From Maylandia zebra (taxonomy: Eukaryota; Chordata; Actinopteri; Cichliformes; Cichlidae): a stretch of DNA of 64,000 bases. Positions 52,636 through 62,297 of this stretch are shown piece after piece; the stretch's first letter is position 1; the number at the start of each line of letters is the position of its first letter. Location: NCBI RefSeq assembly GCF_041146795.1, contig NC_135177.1, positions 24,092,560-24,156,559 of the forward strand, in the 5' to 3' direction. The position numbers and the translations under genes were made by a program. A model generated the notes under the pieces. It worked only from the letters and a program-made list of their open reading frames with translations. It was not told the origin of the DNA and did no database searches.

Positions 52636-55600
52636 CATGTATGTGTTTGTGTCTGTCTGTGTCTGTCTGTGTGTGGTGTGGTGGTGTTGGTGGGGGGATT
52701 TCACGTTCTTAATGATAAAGGTAAAACAATGACAGGAAATAGGGAGAGAGAAAAACTGGAACTGTATGCAACAAATCCAACCTAGGACAATACAGTTCAT
52801 GACCAGCGCCTTCACCCCTGTGCCAGCAGGACAGCCCAGGGGTCGCCTTTTACCCTTGTTTAATATGAAGTGGAAAAATGTACTTATCCACATTGTAAAG
52901 TAACTCAGGCAGGTCTGTGAGACTGTGTTTGAGGTTTTTTCTTCCTCTGAAGTCTGAAACCAATCCTGTGATGGTTTATTCTCTAGAAGCAGCAGCTACA
53001 GAGATCTCAGTCAGAGATAAACACACGCCTTTCTCAGTTTCCTCCGGACATACCAGCACTTCTCCCAAACCCTGCCAATCTCCAGGGTAAGCCTCAAATT
53101 TCCTTTGATACAGTAAATACTGAATACTTCACTGAATCTCTGTGTTACATGAAGCTGTCACAGATTTTGATACAAGTATTGTAGACTACCCTCATCACAT
53201 GGGGAGGGGAGGCGGGGGGGGGTCACATATTTGAAATACTTAACATTTTATTCCTTCACACAGGTGTCACCCAACGAAAGAGCCGAATCCCACGGGAGGT
53301 GAGACTTTATGACTGTGTATGTGGATGAAAGGGAGTGTTTGGAGAGTATTTACTGTTTTCATTTGAGCGGAAACTGAAAAGTTATGGGAGGTTATGTCAG
53401 TTAGAGCTGGTCCACCACATTATTTTAATTCATGCTCCTCCGAGGACTTTGTTGAGTACCAAAATGCCACCAGTGCCCTTTGCAGGACCTATTAGGTCCT
53501 ACATAATTCAGCGAGGATGTTCATGGTGCCCTTGAGATAAACTGTATTTTTCATTATCACATTGGTTCTCCAGCTTTTTCTAATGTGCTTAGTTCACATG
53601 TTGGAAAAAGTTCATGCCATACAGAATGAACCGTAATTAAGCGTTAAGAATAAAAAGGTGAAGTTTAGTAAAATGTGTAGTAAATAAACTTGTTTTATGG
53701 TCTTTGATTGTTGAGCTGAATTCAATTCAATTCAATTTCAATTCAATTTTATTTATATAGCGCCAAATCACAACATAAGTCGCGTCAAGGCGCTTCATAG
53801 ATACAGAGAAAAACCCAACAATCATATGACCCCCTATGAGCAAGCACTTTGGCAACAGTGGGAAGGAAAAACTCCCTTTTAACAGGAAGAAACCTCCGGC
53901 AGAACCAGGCTCAGGGAGGAGCGGCCATCTGCTACGACCGGTTGGGGTGAGAGAAGGAAGACAGGATAAAGACATGCTGTGAAAGAGAGACAGAGGTTAA
54001 TAACAGATATGATTCAATGCAGAGAGGTCTGTTAATACATAGTGAGTGAGAAAGGTGACTGGAAAGGAAAAACTCAATGCATCATGGGAATCCCCCGGCA
54101 GCCTATTGCAGCATAACTAAGGGAGGATTCAGGGTCACCTGGTCCAGCCCTAACTATATGCTTTAGCAAAAAGGAAAGTTTTAAGCCTAATCTTGAAAGT
54201 AGAGATAGTGTCTGTCTCCTGAATCCAAACTGGAAGCTGGTTCCACAGAAGAGGGGCCTGAAAACTGAAGGCTCTCCCTCCCATTCTACTTTTAAATACT
54301 CTAGGAACTACAAGTAGGCCTGCAGAGCGAGAGCGAAGTGCTCTAATAGGGTGATACGGTACTACAAGGTCATTAAGATAAGATGGGGCCTGATTATTTA
54401 AGACCTTGTATGTGAGGAGCAGGATTTTGAATTCAATTCTGGATCTAACAGGAAGCCAATGAAGGGAAGCCAAAACAGGAGAAATATGCTCTCTTTCTAG
54501 TCCATGTCAGGACTCTTGCTGCAGCATTTTGGATTAGCTGAAGGCTTTTCAGTGAGTTTTTTGGACATCCTGATAATAATGAATTACAGTAGGCAGCTAA
54601 ACTTCTTTTAAGGTTCTTGTAGATGTTTCAGCTCTCATCTGAGAGGTTTATTCAGACGTATAGAGGTCAAAGTCCTTCATAAACCTAAAAACAAGCCCAG
54701 TTTCCTTCAACTTCAGTGCTTAAAACATGGATGACTCAGACCCCCACATTGACGTTTATTTAAAAATATTTTCACCTGGTTGTCCATGTTCCAGCTGCAG
54801 TGTCACTGTGGCTTGTCAGCAGGGACTACCCCACAGTTTGAGAACCAACGCTCTAGTGTGATCATCAGGTGAAACTGCTACTTAGTCAAAATACCTTTAT
54901 CATCAAATATCTACTGAACCGATACCATAATAAGAGCTGCAGTGTCATGAGTATTTTAGCATTTAGCTAAAGCCTGACTCTACCAAAGTGCAGCCTCACC
55001 AAACCACTAGTGACTGAAACTGTAAAAGCCACATTTGCACTGCAGGAACTTTCCCCAAGTCCAAGGACCCTTTGGAGAAACTCACATTACCAACACAGGG
55101 TCTGAAACAAAGAGGCAACAGACAAGTCTGTTTCATTAGTTGTACATTTATAAAATAAATTTTTATTGCAGAATGTGGCAGCAATAGAATAATAACACTA
55201 CTGGTGTACTGTCAGTTGTCTATAAGGCTTTTTTATGCAGTTCTGTGCATCACTGGATACAAACTCTCCTGGGAAAGCTTACTCGTACAACCAAACAGAA
55301 GGATGATAGCACTCTTGTTTTCTCTGGTAGCTACTAGCAGCATATCTTTGAAACAATAGGTGTTACTCTAACAGGGAAGAGATAACTGTGTCCTATTGTC
55401 TGATAAAGGGCAAAAGGTCCGAGGGAGATTGATAGAAAGTGAAGGTTAGACGGAAACACAGGAGCGAACAACATTCACTTACTGGAGAGCTCCGGAAATC
55501 AGCTCTGAAAACAAAACAATAGGCTGTTTTAAAATGGGAAGTGGTCCAGACGAGGGTGGGGGCAGAAATGGTGTCTAAGTTGTCTATTGCCAGTTATGAA

Positions 55601-57104
55601 CAATTCGAACTGCAGTTTTTGGCACTTTAAGTTGGGTTAATCTCGGGCCTGGAAATGCCAGAGTAAACTTGCTGAACCTAATTCTCAACAGCTCAAAAAG
55701 TGTCTCATGCTCTATTAAAGTTTGCTAGTTTTTCTTTACTCTTCAACATAAGTCAGTTTCATATTTTAATCAGGAGGCGTTTAGAACAATTTGATTTAAA
55801 AATATATTGTAGGGTGAATTCTTGACTTTTTGAATTTGGGTAAATGAACCTTATCCCCACTGTGGAGATCAGATCTGCTCCTTGACTGCCATCCTACGGG
55901 GATTCGCACTCTCTTCAATATTATTGTTATACCATACACAAAAGTGTCAGAGCGGGTAAGAAAACAGGATTGTCTCAAAGTATGCAAATTAACTTATTGT
56001 GAGTAAGCTACAGGATAACGGGACTACCCAGTGCTCCACTGAATTAACCCTTTGAGGTCCACACCAAGAAAAAAGCAATGGAAATTGTTTTTGTTTGCAT
56101 TTCTTATTGATTTCGGTGAGCAATAACCACAATCATTTTTTTTTCAATAGACCCTGTAGTTTTTAAAATATTGATCTCCACCAAATGGTTGAGATGTCAC
56201 TTGGTAAAAGTATGAAATGTCATGCAAATACAAGTACATTAGATAATACAGTTGAAAAAAATCAAATAAAGGGCCAAATTATGATTAAATTAATAACAAA
56301 ACTATCCAGGGCATTGGATACAGTTTATTTCTAGTAGCATGCCAGTGAACATTGCTGTTTTCATTCCATCAAAGGAAAGTATTATATCAAACAACAAAAT
56401 ACATAGTTTTTTAATCTGCAAATGGGAGTAATGTACTACAGCACAAAATACTCACATTCAGGCCACTTCTGATTGAATACTAGTGTGCAAAATCATTTTT
56501 GTTTTTAAAAAATAAAAACAGTGCAAATCAAGCACATCTGCTTGTGGTTTCGGTCGTTGGGTGTAGCATTGATTCTGTGGTCTGGAAGAGCTGAATCATG
56601 GTTGTCCAACTCTAGATGCTGGCTTGTTAACTTGGTTCAGACACAGCCAGGTGGAAACCTTTTGAGAGCCATCGGTTTCTGGTCCAGTAGGGCACAGTCC
56701 CTCTTGTAGACCAGGTATTCAAGTCAAGAATGTATCCGAACAGTGGACTATGCCATCACCATAACTTGTAACTTATAACTTGACTTATACAGGTGTAATG
56801 GCATATCAGGGCGATCGTGCCTCAAGAGTTGGCAGTTCGTCTTGTAATCAGAAGGTTGCCGGTTCGAGCCCCAGCTTGGACAGTCTTGGTCGTTGTGTCC
56901 TTGGGCAAGACACCTACCCCCTGCTGGTGTTGACCAGAAGGGCCAATGGTGCGATATGGCAGCCTCGCTTCTGTCAGTCTGCCCCAGGGCAGCTGTGGCT
57001 ACAACTGTAGCTGCCTCCACCAGTGAGTGAATGTGAGAGTGAATGAATAGTGGAATTGTAAAGTGCTTTGAGGGTCTCGAAAAGCGCTATATAAATCCAA
57101 TCCA

Positions 57105-57201
<97 letters not shown>

Positions 57202-60200
57202 CAGAAAGCTTAATTCCTCCCATATGCTAATTATATACAGGGATGAGTGATGGGCATGGAATGGTGATCTTTGCATTGGACTCTTTGCTCCACCGATGAA
57301 AGAGGCATGAACCCACAGGCATTGTTTAGAAGGTTGACACATTTCTTGTCAAACCATTTTATTGCAATCAGACCTTCATCAGACCTGTAATAACAGGCTC
57401 CATGGCCCTTCTTCATCAGGTCTTTGTCTGCCATCAGGGGAGCTCCACCGGTCATACAGTACCAATGCACCTGACACCCAAGGAGGTGTGCAAGTTCTGG
57501 ACCAAGGTGAAACTCGTGAAGAGCTGAGGCTCTTTTATGGGTTTGCATAGTGTTTTTTTTTTTTTACAACCCTGGTCCTTAGAGGGAGCTTCTGCTCCTT
57601 TTCACTGAGGGGAGCATTGAAGAATGTAGAGCCCCTTTGATACAGCAGCAAGTTGTGGATGATGCCAGATGAACTTGCTTGGCAGAACAATTTAAAGCCC
57701 CACTCATCTGGTTTGTTGGCAATATACTGGTGGAGAGTGCCAGCCCTGTTGGCTTCTTATGAAACCATGACCTCAAACACACTGTGGTTGAAGGTGGATG
57801 GTATCACGAGTATCATGCCACAGGACCATGTGATTTTTAGCCATATAATTGTTTAGCGTCCATATAGTAGCCCAATTGTTCAACATGAAATTATAATTTT
57901 GACAACTTAGTAATATTAATTTACCAGCTACTCTAATTTGGTTAAAAGGTAATCAGTTGTGATATGTGTGATTTCCAAGTGTTATTCTTGATTTTTACAA
58001 TTTTACTAATATTAACTCAGAAAGTTACAAAAATAATTTACTGAGGAAATTATTTCATCATATTCTTGCTGTGCTAACACTTACTGTGATTTATCAATAG
58101 CAATGAATAAACAAAATGGATCTAGTGGTCTGATTCTATGGCAAATAATCAATTTTAATAACATTTAGGTTATGTTATGTTAGCACCATAAAGGGTGCGA
58201 ATGCTAACCGTTTGGTTGACCACTTTAAAAAAAAAAAAAAATTAAACATTTAATTTCACGTTTTTAATGCTGTCAAGTGACCTACATCTGTTTAGTAAGT
58301 CCTCTAACACTATCATATATCAAAAAATTATATCTTAGTTGAATCAAAAACACTCAAAATATGGTGGATGTTTTTTTGTTTCTGACCTTCTGGTTGGGAG
58401 AGGTATAAGAAGAGCCAACAGTTTCCATTCACAGTGTCTTCTGGTGGATTTTTTTGGCATTACAGATGTAAACCAATTGGTAGAAAAGACTCAACAAGGT
58501 AGGTCAATTTCAGTGAAAGTTAGATATAGGGCCCGAAAATGTGTACCAATTGGTTGAGCAGAACGCTAAAGGGTTAAGACAAAAGATGATCACTAATTTT
58601 ATAAAATGCTCTAATGCACAAGTGGTCATATTGAATGCGTTCAGTTTTATAAATATCTTGGGACATCTGTTGACCCCAAACTGAACTTTGTGTGTGGAGT
58701 TTGCATGTCCACCCCCTGCCTGTGTGGGTCTTTTCTAAATTCATTGTAGGTGTGAATGTGAGTGTGAGTGGTTGTCCTCTCTCTGTGTTAGCCTTGCAAG
58801 ACACTGTCAACCTGTCCAGGGTGTACGTGGTCTCTTACCCTGTGACAGCTGGGTTCACCCCCACCCTGAATCAGATAACCAGAAATAAATGGATGGATGG
58901 GATTTACTGAGTCTGTTTTGTCCTCTTGGTTACTGTCATGGTTTGGATATTTATCTGTGAAGAACAAAAACTCACTCTAATTCGTTAGCCACAAATGAAC
59001 CCAGGATCCCTGTTGGCTACAAGACAGTTACTGTATAGCGATTGACAGGTTTTATTTTTTGTTTTGACGACATGCACTTTTTGTATTTTGACTTTCAGTT
59101 TCCATGTAGATAAAGGCCTCTGGTCCCAAAGTACAGAACAACAGTGCTTAAAAGCAGCTTTGTTCCAGCAGCCGTCACTCAGATGAACAAGCAGCTTTGT
59201 TATTCTACATTTATCCATCCAGCAATCGCTGTAGACCATGCCAACTACCGTAGCATGTGAGGCGGTGTACACCAAGCACAGGTTGCCAATTTGTTGCAAG
59301 GCTAATGCAGAGAGGGACAAAAAAAAGCATTCACACTCAGATTCACACCTATAGCCAATTTAGAAACACCTCCACCCTCAGTGTGTGCATGTTTTTTGGA
59401 CTGTGGGAGGAAGCCGGAGTCAACCCACAAAGACACGGAGCAAACTCTACACAGAAAGGCCCCGGCCAGACGGTGGATTCAAACCCAGAACCTTTTGTCG
59501 TGAGGCAAAAGTGCTAATCGGGAATTTATTATTATTTTTCTTGTCTATCGTCCATTTTGAAAATGTGCATGTGAGGATGGATGACTTCCCTGCTGCACAC
59601 TGAATCTACTTATGGGTACAGACAAAGCACTTTGATCCTGAACTCCACGGTCGAGGAGCCCAGGTTTCAAAAAGAAAACAGGGAAAATCCCGATAATCCT
59701 GGCTGGATTTTATAAAATGAGTTTTAAATATTGAAAGAGTATGTTTTAGGAAATTAAATACAGCTTTTTGACACTGCACATAAGTGTCATGTTCATGCAG
59801 CCAACAGTGTTAATCTAATTAATCATCTATGGAAAGAACTGGACTGAACTCTCAGCTGGGAGAAAGATAAGCAATCAAAAGCAACATTTTGCTTCTGTTA
59901 AATATAGAATGAAAAACTCTCTCTAGATTTTTATGTACAAAGCTGCTAACGCTTTCATGTGTTACACTGCAAAAGAGAGATTTCAGGCACAGCACTAATC
60001 ATCCTTTTATTTCTCCTATAGGTCATGCCAACCGTTACCTGGCAGCTATTTTCATTCCAGTGGGTGTCCTTGCAACTTTGGCCCTTCTCACCTTGTTCTG
60101 TGTCTGTCGTCCAAGAGATGAGACATATATAAGGCAAAGTAAGATGTTTACGTCCAGGAAGTGCTCATTTTCTGTCGCCTCTGTCAAACTCTGTGATTGA

Positions 60201-61086
60201 ATCAGTTCTGAGAAACAATAAACGTTCAACAAGATCAGTGTGGAAATTACTGTGAATTTAGGGTTATCATGCCCTTTGCTGATATGCTCTTCACTGCTTT
60301 TGCTAAGTCATGTTGAGTCACCACTCATGAAATGTGAAAACACACCAGTTTCCTATTACTCATTATTCAATCTACTGTTTTTTCAGCTATTGCAAAGCTC
60401 TGGAATGAGGTACAAGTCTAATGAACTCTCATGTGTTTACATAGATTACATCCTTTTTCCTTTGTTTGCGCCAAATTCATGGTTGTGTTCTCCTGTAGGA
60501 AGGGCGAGGTGCTTCTCACAAGTCAAGGGAGCCAACTCATCAGTTCCCCAGAGACTCATTCAGTACAAAGCAGCAGCCCTCAACACCTTCAGCAGCCAAT
60601 CTTGGTACAGCTGAGTAAAATGAAGACTTCTTATGTGAAATGCTTGACTCACTCGAGAAAAAATATGCTAGAAACAAAAAGATGCAGCTGTGATACCGTT
60701 ATGAGTCCGAGTTGCACTTAGCTGTCCTGTTCTGTAGATTATAGGTTAATGTATCTCTGTAGGTTGCTAAAAACATCCTTTGATGCATTCTCTGCTCTTG
60801 TTTTCTCCCTGTAGGTCCAGTCCATGTGCACAATCCAGGCACAGTCATCTTTAGCTTGCTCAGTCAATTTACGGGTCAAGTCGGGCCAACGACCGAATGC
60901 GGGAAGACGGCTGAGAGAGCGAGGAGAGAGGAAGAGGATGAGAGAAACTGTCCAGTGTTTCATCCTGCATCTTCTCCCAGCATTCATCTCTCTGAGGAGG
61001 AGAGGAGTGGAGAGAATGACACCATTTTCTTCCCTTCCCAGGAGCAGGGGAAAGACTCCCACATGTCGAAAGAGGAGATCCTATAA
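50278..61086 (+). CDS. TNF receptor superfamily member, CD27-like, complete
   Basis: Type I membrane receptor of 342 aa. Exons: 50278-50346, 50492-50543, 50849-50959, 51123-51266, 52987-53086, 53264-53298, 60022-60138, 60387-60409, 60499-60604 and 60815-61086; 1029 nt, all borders GT-AG. Residues 1-23 are a signal peptide; 24-125 hold TNFR cysteine-rich modules (CEHCPAGSY, CHRCFGDC, KCDCEDGFRC) with an N-glycosylation site in QNCTST. A Ser/Thr/Pro stalk follows. The transmembrane helix is at about 176-199 (IPVGVLATLALLTLFCVC). The tail has no death domain. It ends with an acidic segment and PSQE (326-329), fitting the TRAF2-type motif (P/S/A/T)x(Q/E)E, like PIQE of human CD27. The NCTxT...CxCxxGxxC...C...P-P pattern and synteny favour CD27; 4-1BB-like is the alternative. 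Confidence 0.85.
52557..52631 (+). repeat. GT microsatellite
   Basis: About 37 GT units, with a looser GT-rich region continuing to about 52690. It lies in the intron before cd27-like exon 5. Confidence 0.95.
53718..54603 (-). mobile_element. L2-like LINE 3' end with reverse-transcriptase C-terminus (antisense)
   Basis: The minus-strand frame 54150-54473 reads LHWLPVRSRIEFKILLLTYK, then APSYLNDLVVPY, RSAGLLVVPR, APLLWNQLP and FKIRLKTFLF. This is the conserved C-terminal region of L2/Maui-type LINE polymerase proteins. Its 3' UTR runs to 53718, ending in ATTTATATAG-CGCCAAATCAC and TTCAATTCAATT units. It is truncated at the 5' side. Confidence 0.85.
56809..57106 (+). mobile_element. tRNA-derived SINE, copy 3 (nested in piggyBac)
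   Basis: Starts GGGCGATCGTGCCTCAAGAG, B box GGTTCGAGCCC, core TTGTGTCCTTGGGCAAGACA, tail AAAGCGCTATATAAATCCAA. It closely matches copy 2 at 28725 but ends in TCCATT and an ATT microsatellite. Confidence 0.88.
57104..57201 (+). repeat. ATT microsatellite at SINE 3' end
   Basis: About 32 ATT units with one ACT interruption, directly continuing the SINE tail. This is a typical place for microsatellite birth. Confidence 0.95.
57231..57548 (-). pseudogene. piggyBac (PGBD) transposase fragment
   Basis: A 105-codon open frame. IKWFDKKCVNLLNNACG corresponds to the conserved VxWxDNKxVxLxST block of piggyBac transposases, which lies near the last catalytic Asp. The upstream part of the enzyme lies at higher coordinates in another frame. 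It is a transposon relic, not a host gene. Confidence 0.7.
58687..58900 (+). mobile_element. Second-family SINE, copy 2, 5' truncated
   Basis: Contains TGTGTGGAGTTTGCATGTCC, GTAGGTGTGAATGTGAGTGT, GTGTTAGCCTTGCAAGACAC, ACCTGTCCAGGGTGTACGTG and a GGATGGATGG end. The tRNA head is missing. Confidence 0.75.
59210..59519 (-). mobile_element. Second-family SINE, copy 3 (antisense, near full length)
   Basis: On the minus strand it runs from GATTAGCACTTTTGCCTCAC through a degenerate B box, TAGAGTTTGCTCCGTGTC and CGGCTTCCTCCCACAGTCC to GGTGTGAATCTGAGTGTG. It lies about 300 bp from a copy in the opposite direction. Confidence 0.75.
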
Positions 61087-61391
61087 TGCATCTCAAAAAA
61101 TTCAGAAGACTTGGATACAACAAACTTTGAAACCACAGATGAGTATGGATCATATTCGTCTTTCCTCAGCAAGCTGCGGATGCACTGACTTTGTTTCTGC
61201 AGCTTCTGGAAAACACTCACCTCAGAAATGTATTAAATCTCGGAAGAACAGCTGCAAAGTGGTCTTCTTTGTAAGTTATGATTTACGAACTCTTGTATAT
61301 ACTTTTAATAAGCTTCTTTGGCTCAGTGCAAAGAATGCCATCCAAGGTGTAGAAAGCTTTGTTAGGTAGTTATTAGGTAGTTTTAGTCAAA

Positions 61392-61406
61392 TTTATTAAG
61401 TTTATT
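61392..61406 (-). terminator. Candidate polyadenylation signals of the minus-strand TNFR gene
   Basis: Two AATAAA motifs on the minus strand (TTTATT at 61392-61397 and 61401-61406) lie about 440 bp past its stop codon, in the 755-bp gap between the two convergent genes. Confidence 0.35.
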
Positions 61407-61841
61407 TTAAATGAAAAAGAAATAGAAGAAAAAATGTACACAGAACATCCACATGTGATATTGAAAAGCTGGCTACAAAAGCAGCTAATTATGTCTGCAC
61501 ATATATGTAGATATACATGAAATATGTTTAACTTTATGTACTATAGTACATACTTTCCTTTCACTGCCACAATGTCCCCTCTGTCTTATCAGTTCCAAGA
61601 TTTTTACCCACCACAATTTTATACACTTCAAAGTCACAGATGCCAAAATGATCATCTGTCCTCTCAGGAAACAGCAACAGTTTCAAACTTTCCACCTTCT
61701 GGCATTCCACTGATCAGCACGGCGCGGAGTGCCTTTTAGCTCCATTTAAATGTCCAAAAGCAGTGACGAATGTTTTCCATCTGGGATGTGCCACCGAGTG
61801 TCTTGTTAGGTTCTCGCTCCTCCAAATTCCAGATCTGGTCT

Positions 61842-62297
61842 TTAACACATAGGTTGGTCACATTTCCCGCACACTTCCTGGACGGGCTTGGACACTTCTT
61901 CATCACATGCAGGTTGTGTGGCAGGTTTTTCAGCCAAGAAGTACCCTAAGCAGCAAGAAATGACGGGATGGTTTTAATAAGAATTTAAACATTTGGGGGT
62001 ATTTATAACACAAAAGTTCTAAGAAAAATATTAAGTGATTTAAAAGAAATCTACTAACCGTGAGTGAACCTAATCCAGACTAAAAATGGCTTGATTTTTG
62101 TCACAACAACCAGTGCAATTCCTGTACACAGGAGGGCAATTATCACCAGGAACCACACCGTATCTATAATAACACATGAGAGAGTTAGTTTCCATAATTT
62201 ACATCAGTTCAATAATTTCACAGGCAATACAATTTGGCTACTTTACCTGCAATCGGTTTAGTGGCGAGCCTGGTGGTGGTAACATCAGGTGTCGCCA
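61842..62297 (-). CDS. Second TNF receptor superfamily gene, 3' exons only (convergent)
   Basis: Three minus-strand exons in order: 62297-62247 (stalk, ATPDVTTTRLATKPIA), 62163-62059 (transmembrane, TVWFLVIIALLCTGIALVVV then TKIKPFLVWIRFTH) and 61945-61842 (cytoplasmic tail, TAA at 61844-61842). Acceptors CCTCTAG, TTATAG and GCTTAG and donors GTAAAG and GTTAGT keep one frame. The short tail contains KPVQEVCGKC; PVQE fits the TRAF2-type motif, as in CD40. A possible extra 18-nt stalk exon at 63013-62996 (EESTDT) fits the phase. Cysteine-rich exons would lie upstream, beyond the recognised part or window end. The family call rests on the stalk, helix and TRAF motif; LTBR, TNFRSF9 or CD40-like remain open. 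Confidence 0.6.

Larger units (their letters stand above)
56048..58573 (-). mobile_element. piggyBac-type transposon relic with nested SINE
   Basis: TTAA at 56044-56047 and 58574-58577 flanks the ends CCCTTTGAGG and, inverted, CCCTTTAGCG, matching piggyBac TTAA insertion. Minus-strand fragments of a PGBD-type transposase survive: near 57700-57650, NKPDEWGFKLFCQASSSGI and LLLYQRG; in 57231-57548, MADKDLMKKGHG and LIAIKWFDKKCVNLLNN. Frames are interrupted. A SINE plus ATT repeat (56809-57201) is inserted inside, so it landed after the piggyBac. Confidence 0.8.
53299..60021 (+). other. Repeat-filled intron of the cd27-like gene
   Basis: A 6.7-kb intron separating the ectodomain exons from the transmembrane exon. 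It holds an L2-like LINE end, a piggyBac relic with a nested SINE, and two opposite copies of the second SINE family. Most of its length is transposon-derived. Confidence 0.8.

Noticed and set aside
52512-52785. Open frames of alternating Cys-Val and the opposite-strand His-Thr frame (52462-52893)
   Set aside because: They are translations of the GT microsatellite.
56974-57342. Poly-Asn and poly-Ile frames
   Set aside because: They are translations of the ATT microsatellite at a SINE tail.
61738-61945. Alternative reading of the minus-strand last exon ending further on (TFKWS then stop)
   Set aside because: That frame does not fit the phase left by the transmembrane exon. The phase-correct frame gives the PVQE motif and stops at 61842.
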